DNA from: Paracentrotus lividus
Lineage: Eukaryota > Echinodermata > Echinoidea > Camarodonta > Echinidae
Assembly (NCBI GenBank): GCA_940671915.1
Contig: CALNVZ010003426.1
Location: forward strand, 41,148,007-41,212,006
Direction: 5' to 3'
Length of the DNA: 64,000 nt
In this document: in pieces, positions 1 through 11,112 of the stretch
Layout: every line of letters starts with the position of its first letter
Numbering within the stretch: the first letter of the stretch is position 1
Notes under the pieces: generated by a model
The model's input: only the letters and a program-made list of their open reading frames with translations
Database searches by the model: none
What the model was told of the DNA's origin: nothing
Program-made: the position numbers and the translations under genes

Positions 1-2374
1 AAAAAAAAAAAAAAAAAAAAAAGATTTATTCCTTTACCAAAAAAAAAAAATTATTCGTTTACCAAGAACCATTAAAAAGAAGAAACGGAATTTGTTTGTG
101 CAAATAACAAATCAAGATTTTATTGGATTTTCCTAACTTTTATTTTTCTGCAAACCTTTACCCATATTTTTTGTTAATTTTTCTACTTTTTTTTAACCAT
201 TGAAATTCAGCGCAGGCCTTCCTGAGACAATATTTGTAATGTTCAAGATTGTAGAAGATTTTTTGGTTGGTTTTGATGTCTGTTGTACCAGATTGTCATA
301 CAAGGCTCATACTAGGCTGATTTTACCACCCACGGCAAAGAGACATTTTGGTTTTCCCCAATGATATATGTCAGGTATTAAGATTTTTGTCGTGTCGTCA
401 TCCAAAGACTTAATTATTAAAGATACCTTTCAGACATGAATATTGCTCACATTGAAATTATCATTAAACATTAAATGGATTCAATATTTTCGATAGCATG
501 CAGGAGGGATAAGTAGAACATTTAGTTGGTTTTATGATTGCATGTATAATATAATCTTTAGAGTGTGGATTATAAGTGATTATATGGATACGTTTAAGAC
601 ATTTCATTATATATGGCCTTTGGGCTTTTAAGGATATAGGCGGTGTCACAATGACGACACTCAGATGTGAAATGTATGTTAATAGTAATACGTTTCATTC
701 CAAGGATCAACTACACCCAAAGAAAATCCTTTGCCTGTTCTTGAAACATCATAAACCAGTAGTGGAAATGAATTTTAATTTTGTAGAATTATGCTTTGAT
801 AATAATAAATTGATTTTCTTTTTTACATCATTATTGACATTTACATAATTCCATGAATATGAACATGGAATGTAAATAATTAAAGTCATACAAATTATAA
901 TTTCAAATAATGGTGCTTCGGGTAATATTAACATCATGTTGTGCCAGGCCCACTGGTACATGTAGCACAGTTATCAGAACTGAAGTGGCTTTCCTGGGTA
1001 AATAAAACAACAAGGTCGTGTATTATATTATTATCATTCAATATCAGAAGTATAACTTAAAATGCAATAGACATGGAAAGGCTATGCCATAATCTTGGTA
1101 GTGAATATGAATAAGAGCAGGATAGGTGCACTTAGGTGTACATGTAACAGTAGATGTTTAAACAAACATTAGGGCTTGAACATACACGAGGAACAAGATG
1201 ACCCCGACAGTGTATAGTTTGAAAAGGGAATGGGAAAATCTTGCCTTTTAATTAATGTGTGCTCATTCAATCATGACTCATTGAATTTTTACACAGCAGT
1301 TGGTCAAGTAAGTTTAGAAACATAGATGTATTGCTCAAAATATTTTCATCAAAAAAGTTACACCATTTCAATCAAAAGGAAATTTACTGTTTTGTATTTT
1401 ATTTTATGACCATGACCAAAGTAGTTCCAACAATCTTTCATGAGGAATCTTTTATAAATTACATGTATGTAGCTCTATGATTCCCCAGTTGAGCTGTATT
1501 GGATTGGTTTATAATACAGTACATCATGTATTCAGTGATGATTCTCCCCTGTGGTTACTAAATCTTGATATGACGTTGTAGATTTTCAGGTGATATAATA
1601 CAGATATACATGTGGGTCACTTCAGCGAGGTTAAAGAAAAAAACCCTCTGGTTGTATCCTAATAGGCTGTGATACTTCTGTCTCTTTTTATCTCTGTTCT
1701 CTCACGTCATTTCATCATCAAAGTCGGGGAAAAGCTATATATGAGGGCTTAACATTTTAAAAGCAGTATTTGACATTTGTTTAATAACGATTTGGCTTAG
1801 ATTATAATTTGGAAATACATGTACATGTATCTTATCTACTAGAATTTTCAATGATTGAAAGTATGATTAAAGGGTATTACTTTTTTTCCTTTTTTTTTTA
1901 ATATCTCAAGTTTTATAGTTCCTGGTAAAGTATGACGTGTGAGCCTTCAGAAATAACCTATATTGTACGGTACAGATACTTTATATTTCTTTTGGATCTG
2001 TCCCAGTAATTAGGTATTCAGTAATTATTCTAATTAGCATGAAATCTTATATTGTACAATGTAGGTCAGCTGATCTGTACCAGTAATTAGGGATTTAGTA
2101 GTTATTCTTATGATCTTATACATGAATGTATGCCAGCTACTCTAAAGTTCTGAAGACTTCATATACATTAATTAACAATCGCCTACATGTACACGTATGT
2201 AGTCTTGTCGTGAAGAACAATTTTTAGATTTTGATGATTTCAATTTTGTAGACCTGTAATCATCAATCATTTGTGTAATATATAAATTGTGTTCAAGTCA
2301 CATGCTTGGCACAAAGCAACATTACTGGTTTATTTCAAAATCATGAAGTAAAATTCAGAGGAAAAAACTACATG
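1..2374. other. AT-rich sequence without recognisable genes
   Basis: It opens with a poly-A tract. I saw no exon with plausible splice sites and no missing ARP6 exon. Short ACATGT microsatellites occur (about 1,810-1,830 and 2,190). It is presumably an intron or the upstream region of ARP6. Confidence 0.6.
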
Positions 2375-2376
2375 TA

Positions 2377-2843
2377 CAGTCTGTGTCAAAAAAAATGGTA
2401 CAGTCGGGGGAAAAATTCATTTAGGTGTGAAATCTTTTCATATAATGTGTGTTTGTGGTACCAAATTAAAGCCAAAATATTTTACTTGCTGATGCGCTTT
2501 GTCCTGTATAATTTGCTTTCGTAAAACAAAAGTTATGCTAAGTTTTGTGCGACGAGGAACAAATCAAAATTACGCACTTCTATTGTTCTGGAGCGCTGAA
2601 TTCACGGTCATTATGCAAAATCGTACACAAAGGCATGGGACGGCGTGCGAAAAATGGATTTTTCTTGATTGTAGAAAATTAGTCATATCTCAAAAAATAC
2701 TGCACCAAATGTGATGAAAAAAATTGCAGAAGAAAGAGTGATATTCCTGCTTTATGAAAATTACAAACAATACCACGTTAATATTAACCTTCACACTATA
2801 TAAAAATGTTTTCCAACTATACCATTTTATTTGACACAGACTG
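2377..2843. mobile_element. Non-autonomous Tc1/mariner-type MITE (467 bp)
   Basis: The left end CAGTCTGTGTCAAA is preceded by TA (2,375-2,376), and the right end TTTGACACAGACTG is followed by TA (2,844-2,845). The inverted repeat continues inward (AATGGTA / TACCATTTTA). TA flanks with CAGT-type ends fit the Tc1/mariner superfamily. No transposase is encoded. Confidence 0.8.
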
Positions 2844-3289
2844 TATATGATAGTATGAAATTCATTTTAGAAATCTTTCAAAAGGTTACCAATACTTAAC
2901 AGTACACAATGTATGAATGTAGAGCATACAGTATTAAACAGAAATGATTCAGTGTGATTTGCACATTTTAGGCATCTACATGTAGGTTCATATTTTACAA
3001 ATATAAGAAAAGCATAATGCATGACTGACGGACATGTAAATCTGAGATGTATTTGAAAGGCATATTTTTCTTTGATCAAGCGGCAGGGGATTTAAAAAAA
3101 AGTTGTCAAGAATTTTTTTTACAATATCACTTCAAATGTCACTTTGACATGATTGCTATAGATTTAAAGCCGACAATCAGCTTACATTCATACATCTTCA
3201 AGCTTGAATCGTCAATGAGATAGTTTAAATTTATCCGTCCAACTCTGAATAATAAGAAATGAATAATCAGCAGTTTTAATGCTCATGAT

Positions 3290-3425
3290 AGACCATTGTG
3301 CCATTGCCTATTAACAGTTACATTATGCCTTGCCTTCAATGATAAGGTAATGATGCTCAACAACCAATCAAAATGCATGATTTTATAAAAGTTACTATCA
3401 TAGCAAGTTTTATCAAATGTGGCCC
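3290..3425. mobile_element. Degenerate MITE, GGGCCC/CAACAGCCAATC family, copy 1
   Basis: It shares the internal motif CTCAACAACCAATCAAAATGC and the right end AAATGTGGCCCAT with the copies at 3,640-3,802 and 50,152-50,331. It sits directly upstream of pseudo-exon copy A, as copy 2 sits directly upstream of the functional exon. Confidence 0.65.
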
Positions 3426-3465
3426 ATACATGAATCTGATATGTTTTTCTAAAGCATTTTATTTC

Positions 3466-3545
3466 TCTTTTTGATTGTCTTTTCAGGATCAACGTCGGTG
3501 GTAAACTCTTAATCATTTGAAAGAGATCATATCATTGATGTGTTT
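3466..3545 (+). pseudogene. Decayed tandem copy A of ARP6 acceptor and exon start
   Basis: A pyrimidine tract, an AG acceptor (3,477-3,486) and about 50 bases match the start of the functional ARP6 exon at 3,871, reading GATCAACGTCGGTGGTAAAC. A 4-base deletion (ACCA missing after CTCTTA) shifts the frame, and similarity fades by about 3,530. The flank upstream of the acceptor also resembles the flank of the functional exon, so a segment was duplicated rather than a spliced cDNA inserted. It is probably non-functional, although a cryptic acceptor is retained. Confidence 0.75.
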
Positions 3546-3559
3546 TTATGTACTCTCTA

Positions 3560-3638
3560 AACCATTTCCTCCTTTTTTATCCTCATTTCAGAATCAGTGA
3601 AGGTGAGAAACTCTTAACTAATCATTTGAAAAATACTG
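3560..3638 (+). pseudogene. Decayed tandem copy B of ARP6 acceptor and exon start
   Basis: This is a second degenerate copy of the same exon start: a T-rich tract, then CAG|AATCAGTGAAGGTGAGAAAC. It remains open and would encode ISEGEKLLTNHLKN against INVGGKLLTNHLKE in the functional exon. After about 13 residues it runs into a MITE copy at 3,640. No donor site is apparent, so it could be spliced in only as a cryptic exon. Confidence 0.7.
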
Positions 3639-3639
3639 T

Positions 3640-3802
3640 GGCCCCGTTGAATAAAGAGTTAACTATTATACATGCAGTTACTTTGCTGCCAATGGTAACT
3701 AATTGGTAACGTTGCTCAACAGCCAATCGAAATGCATTATTTCATCAAAGTTACCATTGATGCAAAGTTGATATAATAGTAACTTTTTAAGAAACAGGGC
3801 CC
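3640..3802. mobile_element. MITE, GGGCCC/CAACAGCCAATC family, copy 2
   Basis: The ends are GGCCCCGTTGAATAAAGAGT and, inverted, ACTTTTTAAGAAACAGGGCCC. Inside, GGTAACTAATTGGTAAC and CAACAGCCAATCGAAATGCA are shared with the other copies. It is short and non-coding. No clear target-site duplication was identified. Confidence 0.75.
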
Positions 3803-3870
3803 ATTGACCCTTTGATGTTTTTTCTTATATATTCAATTCAAAAGCATTCTCTTTTTAATTGTCATTTTAG

Positions 3871-6800
3871 GATCAACGTTGGTGGTAAACTCTTAACCAA
3901 TCATTTGAAAGAGATAATCTCATATCGTCAGCTCCATGTAATGGATGAGACATATGTTATGAATCAAGTCAAAGAAGATGTGTGTTATGTGTCGTCCCAG
4001 TTCTACAAAGACATGGAGATTGCCAAGTAAGTACATAACCAGGGCTGGGAATTAACTCTTTACCTGTCAGCCGATGTTGATATTCGTACCTCCTGATTTC
4101 AATAGCTTCTGACCACTTGAGTATTGAAGAGTTCACAGGTTTCAGGGATGAAAGTCAGCATGGGTTTTCTGAATCTCAGCTGGTATAGCGCCTGTCTAGT
4201 AATCAGGAGGTCTCAGGTTGGAATCTCGATAGAACCCCATTTTCTTTGCTCATTTTTTCATATTTATATATTTCTGGGCAGTTTCCTTTGTTGTCCAAAG
4301 ATTTGTTTTTGTTGACAAAAATAGATCTGCTTTATTATATAGAGGGTTTGTAAGAAAATTTCTTTATCAAAGTAGGGAACATACATGTACATACATGTAT
4401 GTATATCATGAAATATTTTCTTTAGATAAGAATTGAGATACAAATTCATTTTACGGTACCCAATCATTCAGAGATTTTTCCTTTTGGACCGATAAGGACA
4501 AATTTCATCGTGAATCTGTTTTATTTTCAGATTAAAGGGAAAGGAGAACACAGTTTGCAGAGATTACGTTCTTCCTGACTTTCACACTGTGAAAAGAGGC
4601 TTCGTTAAAGAGGAAGCTTTCGGCAAGCCAAAACCAAATGAACAGGTACAGTATACTGTAAACAGAGATCATCCTTATCTTCCTTATATTTTCCCCTTAC
4701 TTGCTTAGTGCATACATGTATTTCTGTTACTTGTTACTTCCAGTTTTTCCTCCTTCCTTTTACCCTTGGCTTTTAGGCTCTAGCCCCCCCCCCCCTCTTT
4801 TATTCTCCTTTAATCCCCTCATTGTTACATCTAGGATACCCAGAGTCACTGGCAGCTGATCATCTCTCTTTTGTTCCAGTACTTGTTAGGGTGGTATCTC
4901 CGCGACTGATAAAAAGTATTAGAGACGTCTCCGATATCGCTGAGACTTCTCTGAGACGTTTCCACGACAATTTTTGAAGAAAAAAAATCTTAAGTAGTCC
5001 CAAATACGTCTCCGTCGAGGAGACAAAATTTTCTATTCTGTCGTGGAGACGTCTCCGCGAAGTGAGATACCACCCTTACATCTTGCCTACATGTACCATT
5101 CTGTCTTTTGTTTAGCTGACTCTCCCCTCACTTCTTTCATGACCTCTTTTGTCCTTTCTCTCTCATTGCCTTGTAGCTCTGCTTTTTCCTGTCTACAAGG
5201 TATCCTATATGTATTTCTTCACATGTTGTCATTACATGTATGTCTCTGTCAAAGATTCTGCTAGGATCAAAAGCTCAGGCTCTTTTTTGACTCAAGCGAA
5301 TAATCCTGTCATACTGGCGAACAGGGGGTAGTGAAATCTGAAGAAGAAAATTATTATTTAATGCAAAAGATCAATATAAATCAATTTTATCAAATTTCAT
5401 TGTAAAGCAAACATTTATAAAGAGATTTGTGACTGACCAATATGTTTACAATGTTGTTGGCAAAAAAATCAATGCATTATGATTTCAATCCCATTCATTG
5501 TTCCTTCATCCCTTTTAGGAAATCCTTCGCTTTCGAAAAAATGACCCTTGTGTGTTTGGAGTTTAATGTCAATATGCTATATTAAAATATCAGCTTACAT
5601 TAATGTCTTTCAGGAAATCAATGTCAAAACTCCTGTACATACTACATGTATGTTGTAGATGATGAGTTCTACAACTCAAGATTTCTATTTATTAAGGAAG
5701 AACTTTTACAATTTATATTTCAACATTTTCAGCACCCTTTTGCCGCAGTTGTCTAATAATAACATAAGCCTATAAATAATACAGATTGTTAGGAGACACC
5801 CCAGAGATAATATTCATTGCTAAACACAAACATAGTCATTTGAAATTTGATTTTGATCCATCTCTCTCGTCTACAGACTGTGCGCATGAACAATGAACGT
5901 TTTGCTGTCCCTGAAATACTCTTTCACCCTGCAGACATCAGTATACAAGAAAAGGGAATCAGCGAACCCATGTGCAATTCATTGCGCAACACCAAAGGTA
6001 GACTACGTGATGATTTTTTTTTTTTTTTTTTTTTATTCTGACGTTTCTGATTGAAAATCAATTATTTCAAGGACTTGAGCAAGCTTAGATTTTCTCTTTT
6101 TTTTTTTTTAGAAAGAGAGATATCATATTAATTTTTAAATGCAAATGAGTGCTTAACACTTTATATGGGAACTGCCCCCTGAATTACATTGGTTTTAGAA
6201 AAGCATTAATATGTCAGAAAAGGTTTGATGAAAATCCATCAAATTATAATTAAGTTATGAATAATTAAATTTTTAATTTGTCAATGTCATTTGCGAGCTG
6301 CTTTCCTACATGTCACATTAATTTGGAGATCAAAAAAAGTATGAAAATGTATACATATTTAGTGTCATGAATACTGGAAGGTTATCATTTATCAATTATC
6401 ATGTTATTTTATTTATTTTTTAATTATCTAGCATCAGCACCAGCATGCATACAAATGTGACCTTAACAAGCAAAGTGTTGAAAATAATGGAACATAGAAA
6501 ACAATTTACCCGTACGTTTTGACGATGTGCTAGTATTTGTGCCAGCGACAATTGCTCCTCTGTAAATTTTATACACTAATCGAATGGTTGACTTCATCCC
6601 TGGACTTGCTTTTTTCGTACCCTAAACTTAAAAGGAATCTAATGTAGTGGTAATAGGTGAACAAAAAAGAATGCGAAGTTTCATATTCTTTTCATTTGTT
6701 TCAGGAAGAATATAGACTTAAAAAAGGTCCAATGGAAAGGATTACTCTTGCCCTAATAGGCATACAACCAACAACAAAAAAAAACAGTTGATATGTCTTG

Positions 6801-8514
6801 GCAGAATATTTTGTATTGTCCCATACATGCATTTTCATTATTATCAACTTTTCCAAATAACTTTGAAACAATTTCTTCCACAATTCAATCTCATAAATAT
6901 GCAGTAATTTCAATTTAACCCTCTCATTAACCCATGTTGTAACTCTAAAGAGAATCTAGTGTAGTGGGATAGATATACAAAATTATTGTGCGCTTCCATA
7001 TTATTGTCATGTTATTTAAGAAAAATATCATAGTACATTTTATAAAAAGGATTTCTCTTAAAATGCCCAAATAGTGATATACATGTAATGACCCAATATA
7101 TACTCAATGTAGCAGAAAATTTTGGAACTGAACATTTTACGTTGTCCCGTATATGCATTTCTGAGTGTAGTTCATGTGATTTTAAGCAGAATGGGGTTAA
7201 ATTTACATCATTTTAGCGATCACAAAACCCCATAGCACAAAATAATGCTTAGGTGAACTCTTATTAAACTTTCCAAAGCACTTTTAGACAGTGTATTTCA
7301 CATTTTAATCTCCTGACCAAAACATTAATTTCACTTTAAACCTAACCTTGGATGAAATAAACCCCACTGAATGTTGCATTACTATTTTGACTTTATTCTC
7401 AGAGATGCATCCGCACCTGTACCGTAACATTGTATTGACTGGAGGGAACTGTGCCTTTCCTGGTTTCAAAGAGAGGGTTGAGATGGATGTAAGATCCCTG
7501 GCTCCTGTAGAGTATGATGTCCAGGTTATACTTCCAACAAAGTAAGGCTCTTTATATTTCACTTGACTGCTATAGACAGTGCATGGTACACATTTTTTCA
7601 CATTCATATGTACTCTTTTCTCTGGACATGTTGGGATGGGGACCAAGTCATGATATGGCAGGTTGTGAGAGTAATCCATACAATGTAGTTTACATTTACT
7701 GGGACACAACATGACATTTCTATCAAAATTTATAGAGGGATTAATAGCCCTAAAGGAATATATTTATAGGGTAGATGATCATTAATCATCGATAATTTCT
7801 TTCTGTGTGTAACAATATGAAACTAATATGAATTACAGGAGAAAAGCAAGGCTTTAATGGATTTAAGAAGGGAAAAAGAGGGGATCTATCTTCAGTTCAT
7901 GGCCGGTTGATAGAGTTCTCTGGCTAAATGATGACTGCATAAGTGCACCATCACAGTTTGTTAAATTAGAGACATACGGGTGGACAAAATATTCCCATAT
8001 GACAGAGGATTGCGGCTGTGGGTATGAGGGACAAGGAGCTTAGTAGAATAAGAGTTGACCAATTAAAGAAATATTTATCCAAACTGAGATTGTGCAACTT
8101 CACAATTGAAGCCTGTAATGACAATGTCGACTAATCTTGTGCAGATCGAAAAGCAAAAAAATACATGTACATGTATGCTGCAATACAAGTAGGTGCTATT
8201 CAAAAGAAATAGGTAAACTTCATAATAAATTCTGATTCATATGCTTAAGTTTTCGGCTACAATATTAATGTGTAGTGAAACTGTTTTCATAAGATGTGTA
8301 AATTGATTCTGAAGTGCTAATACCAATTATTTCTTCCAAAAAAATTCATTCTTTCTCTCCCTCTATCTTATTTTGACTTTCTAGCCCTGGGACCTATGCA
8401 TGGGAAGGAGGCAAGGCCATGACCGAATCTAAAGAATTCTCAAAGCTGGTCGTCACTAAAAAGGAGTATGAGGAAGAAGGACAGAACATTTGTTTTGAGA
8501 AGTTTGATGTCTGA
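3871..8514 (+). CDS. ACTR6: Actin-related protein 6, C-terminal half (5 exons)
   Basis: Five exons join in frame: 3871-4026, 4531-4645, 5877-5997, 7403-7541 and 8385-8514 (stop TGA 8512-8514). All introns are GT-AG and all phases agree, giving about 219 residues of a family usually near 400. The N-terminal half must lie upstream of the window, since no further exon is visible in 1-3,870. Diagnostic segments are GGKLLTNHLKEIISYRQLHV (exon 1), ERFAVPEILFHPADI (exon 3), the actin-fold phosphate loop NIVLTGGN (exon 4) and TYAWEGGK near the C-terminus; the protein ends in EEKFDV-like sequence (CFEKFDV). ARP6 is a nuclear actin-like subunit of the SWR1/SRCAP complex, which exchanges H2A for H2A.Z in nucleosomes; that role is family knowledge. 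No frame break is seen. The assignment is strong; the exact donor of exon 1 (AA|GTAAGT) was chosen because it alone keeps the reading frame. Confidence 0.95.
4165..4245 (+). mobile_element. tRNA-derived SINE-like fragment
   Basis: The sequence CAGCTGGTATAGCGCCTG followed by AGGTTGGAATCTCG resembles the A and B boxes of a tRNA promoter at normal spacing. No intact tRNA cloverleaf is evident, so a SINE head in ARP6 intron 1 is the better reading. Confidence 0.5.
4889..5075. mobile_element. PIF/Harbinger-type MITE (187 bp)
   Basis: The ends are GGGTGGTATCTC and GAGATACCACCC as perfect inverted repeats, flanked by TTA at 4,886-4,888 and 5,076-5,078. A 3-bp TWA duplication and GG-start ends fit PIF/Harbinger. 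The interior repeats near-palindromic GAGACGTCTC units. It lies in ARP6 intron 2. Confidence 0.8.
5079..5876 (+). other. ARP6 intron 2, distal part
   Basis: Intronic sequence between the Harbinger MITE and exon 3. No additional exon or clear repeat family was recognised. Confidence 0.6.
5998..7402 (+). other. ARP6 intron 3
   Basis: This intron has T-rich tracts at about 6,015-6,033 and 6,098-6,110. A diverged direct repeat of about 330 bases (from near 6,600 and near 6,930) shares AAGAGAATCTAGTGTAGTGG-like sequence and the ending CATATATGCATTT-like block. No exon is seen. Confidence 0.45.
7600..7960. repeat. Degenerate copy of the 8,966-9,286 MITE
   Basis: It shares, in the same order, GAGAGTAATCCATACA, TATCAAAATTTATAGAGGG, AGCCCTAAAGGAATA and a GGCCGGTTGAT block with the element at 8,966-9,286. 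The terminal repeats are largely lost. It lies in ARP6 intron 4. Confidence 0.6.
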
Positions 8515-8965
8515 CATCAAGAATTAATTTCAAAACGGTGTTAAGCATTCTATAACCTGCTGCGGATTGTACAATTGAACATTTGTCCATCGACTGTCAA
8601 TGTTGAAAGGACTGTAAGCGGACTTTATTATTAGCATTCCTGCACCTTGAATCTGGACTGGCTAGTAGGGGGTTTGCGACATGAGCGTGAACACCATTTC
8701 AGAGATTAAGAATGGAGGCTTCCCCCTCTTCCCTTTCAGAAAAGACGGCAGTCCTTTGTCACAATTTAGGTACTTTGTAGTGGACTGAAGTGAACAGCTA
8801 GTAAAAGCTATTTGCATCACATCTAAAGAGGTCATCAGTATTATCTATTGAACCTTGCATTCTTTACCTCGGAAGCGGTATTCACGTTGAGGTCCCCGCG
8901 ATTTTATAAGTCCTTGATACAGTCTGCTCCTGTTATAATGAAGTGTTTGGGAGCAAGTCAATTAT

Positions 8966-9286
8966 AGTCCAACCTCCATATCCGGCCGTGTTGGGACCAG
9001 CACCCATTTGTTAAAGTGATTTGGCCGGTTATGAGAGTAATGCATACATTGTAGCTCATGTACCAAGACATCTTATGGCATTTCTACTTGTATCAAAATT
9101 TATAGGGGGAGGATTTTATAGCCTTGAGAAATAAGATTTATGTGATGGAGGATCGTAAATGATCAAAATGACATGTACATGTATGTCAGGAGAGGAAAAC
9201 AATATGACTGAAAGGAAAAAAAGTGATTTTTGGACGGTTGATATAGGAGTCCGGTTAAATGATGGCCCCATATGCAAGGTTGGACT
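8966..9286. mobile_element. MITE with AGTCCAACCT inverted ends
   Basis: The left end AGTCCAACCTCCATATCCGGCC pairs with the right end GGCCCCATATGCAAGGTTGGACT as an imperfect inverted repeat. The left flank is TATA; the right flank is G/T. The superfamily is not certain, Tc1/mariner-like being possible. A decayed relative lies at 7,600-7,960. Confidence 0.65.
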
Positions 9287-9763
9287 GTGAATTCTGCTAA
9301 TAAAATCTTGTTATACCGAAAGCATTGGCATATTATAGACACATGTGCACTTGTTTAAAACTGGGACTGATGTATCTGTGCTCATCATAACAGGAGTAGA
9401 CTGGATAATAAGAATGGAACTTCTATTATGAAATCATGGATATCTTTTGCAAATGTGTACATTGTTGTGAGGTTCCCTTTGTTTAATAACGAAAGCCTAA
9501 ATAAAAGAAAGACAACTGTAGTGGCTGAAAGAGATACCCCTCCCTACGCGCCCCCCCCCCACCCTCCTTTTATTGAAGTCACACATTGAGCATACATTGG
9601 CCTACAATTAATTTGGGTCAGCATACATTGTAATCCCCTGGCTGAAAAGCCAACCAACAGATAGTGACTCTGTAATGATTTCTTGTCATAATTATGCCAA
9701 AACCCTTGTTCCTCTTGAAATGTATTTTGAAAGAAAATCCTCTGTTTACAGCTTGGGCAAAAT

Positions 9764-9960
9764 TATTAGACCAAGCTCTTGTTATAAGGGTTTCTTCTCT
9801 CTTGTCATTGTCAGTGTTTTTAATCTCTGGAATGAAATCAAAGACAGGATGCAGGAACACAACTCGGTCAACAAGAGAGAACTCTTTGAATTCCCGAAGC
9901 AAGAATGGGCCTGCAATAACAAGAGAGAACAAACCCTTAGGTAAAAGAGCTTGGTCTAAT
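9764..9960. mobile_element. Hairpin MITE-like element (about 197 bp)
   Basis: The left arm ATTAGACCAAGCTCTTGTTA pairs with the right arm ending AAAAGAGCTTGGTCTAAT. The arms extend for about 45 bases with mismatches (AAGGGTTTCTTCTCTCTTG / CAAGAGAGAACAAACCCTT). There is no credible coding capacity; the open frames through it are by-products. Confidence 0.65.
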
Positions 9961-9979
9961 GGGCCCATAGCCGAAGATT

Positions 9980-10102
9980 GAGTTTGTACGAGTTGCAAGA
10001 TCGTGCAAAGATATAGTGCGATCCTTTTGTCTGATGCATCAGTCAATATCAGACGAAAGGATTGCACAATAGCTTTGCACAAACTTGCGACTCATGCAAA
10101 CT
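9980..10102. repeat. Second hairpin repeat beside the first
   Basis: A near-perfect stem is formed by GATCCTTTTGTCTGAT and ATCAGACGAAAGGATT around a 12-base loop. The stem extends outward through GTGCAAAG / CTTTGCAC and AGTTTG / CAAACT. It is either a compact MITE or part of the neighbouring element. Confidence 0.6.
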
Positions 10103-10248
10103 TGATCTTCACTCCAGAATAAGGATCATAATGTTTGTCCAAGCTATATAGCTATTAACTTTGTGTGTATGAAGCAGAAAGGATCTTGGTAAAGTCAAAT
10201 TCTGTGTAAATATATTTTGTGAATACGTTTTGTAATATTTGTAATAAA

Positions 10249-11112
10249 CACATAAAATGATCAACCATATACAACATGTCATGCATTTCTTTATTTTTAT
10301 TGTGGTTACATGTAGATATTGATAAGCATTGACACACAAGATTTTTACGATATATACATGTACAATACACTGTGCAAACAAAATGGCAAGCTTATTGAAA
10401 AGAATAATCAAGAAATATATCTATATTTACATGAACAGTCAAATTATGAAGTAAATTTTAGTCATACTTTCTACCTGCAGCTAAGGCTATATCAGAATTT
10501 TATTTACAATTCAAATGAGTTATCTGTGACTGAACCTACAAATAAATGCTACTGACAAATAAATCCCCCTGAATTACGATAAGCGCCCTGGAGTGAGGAG
10601 TATCAATGAATATGAATAACATGTACAATGTATTAACGGTCTATGCTACCCTTGTATTCTGAAATGTAAAAAGGAAATTTTCAAGATGAAATATCCATAA
10701 CTTTGACCATTAAGACACTGAGTCAAAGTGGGTTTTACAGACGTGTGGCTGAAACAATTACCTTGTTAAAAACATGGGTGGAATAAGGGATTGGCTTTAC
10801 AAAACAAATTAAAGCTTGAATTTGCACTTACAATCCACACCTGCCATAGTAAGCATTATTACATGATTTTCTTATTACAGAGCAATTTTCACAGTCCCAG
10901 ATTAAAAAATCTTTTTTAATTGGCCGAGTCGCAAGCACATCTGTATAACGTGAGGACAACAACCCTTAAATTTTCATTTGACAAGTTGAAATAAATTTTC
11001 ATTACAATTTTTCACTACAAGTACAGTAGTTTTTATATATCCAAAGATTCATATCCATTAACATCATAAAGTAAATGTACTTGGTAGTTTAGCTTGAAAA
11101 TCTCCTTTAGAT
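10249..11112. other. AT-rich intergenic sequence
   Basis: No gene or clear repeat was recognised. Short open frames lack splice context and coding character. Confidence 0.5.

Larger units (their letters stand above)
8515..10248 (+). other. ARP6 3' UTR and downstream flank
   Basis: No coding potential is visible after the stop at 8,514. Candidate polyadenylation signals AATAAA occur at 9,500-9,505 and 10,243-10,248. The stretch also holds a TIR element (8,966-9,286), a C-run near 9,550 and two adjacent hairpin elements (9,764-10,100). Which signal is used cannot be decided from sequence alone. Confidence 0.45.

Noticed and set aside
7305-7712. 135-codon open frame on the minus strand over ARP6 exon 4
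   Set aside because: It is antisense to a well-supported ARP6 exon and shows no recognisable motif.
9618-10082. 154-codon minus-strand frame and overlapping plus-strand frames
   Set aside because: They run through two hairpin repeats, so both strands are open by symmetry; there is no splice or start context.
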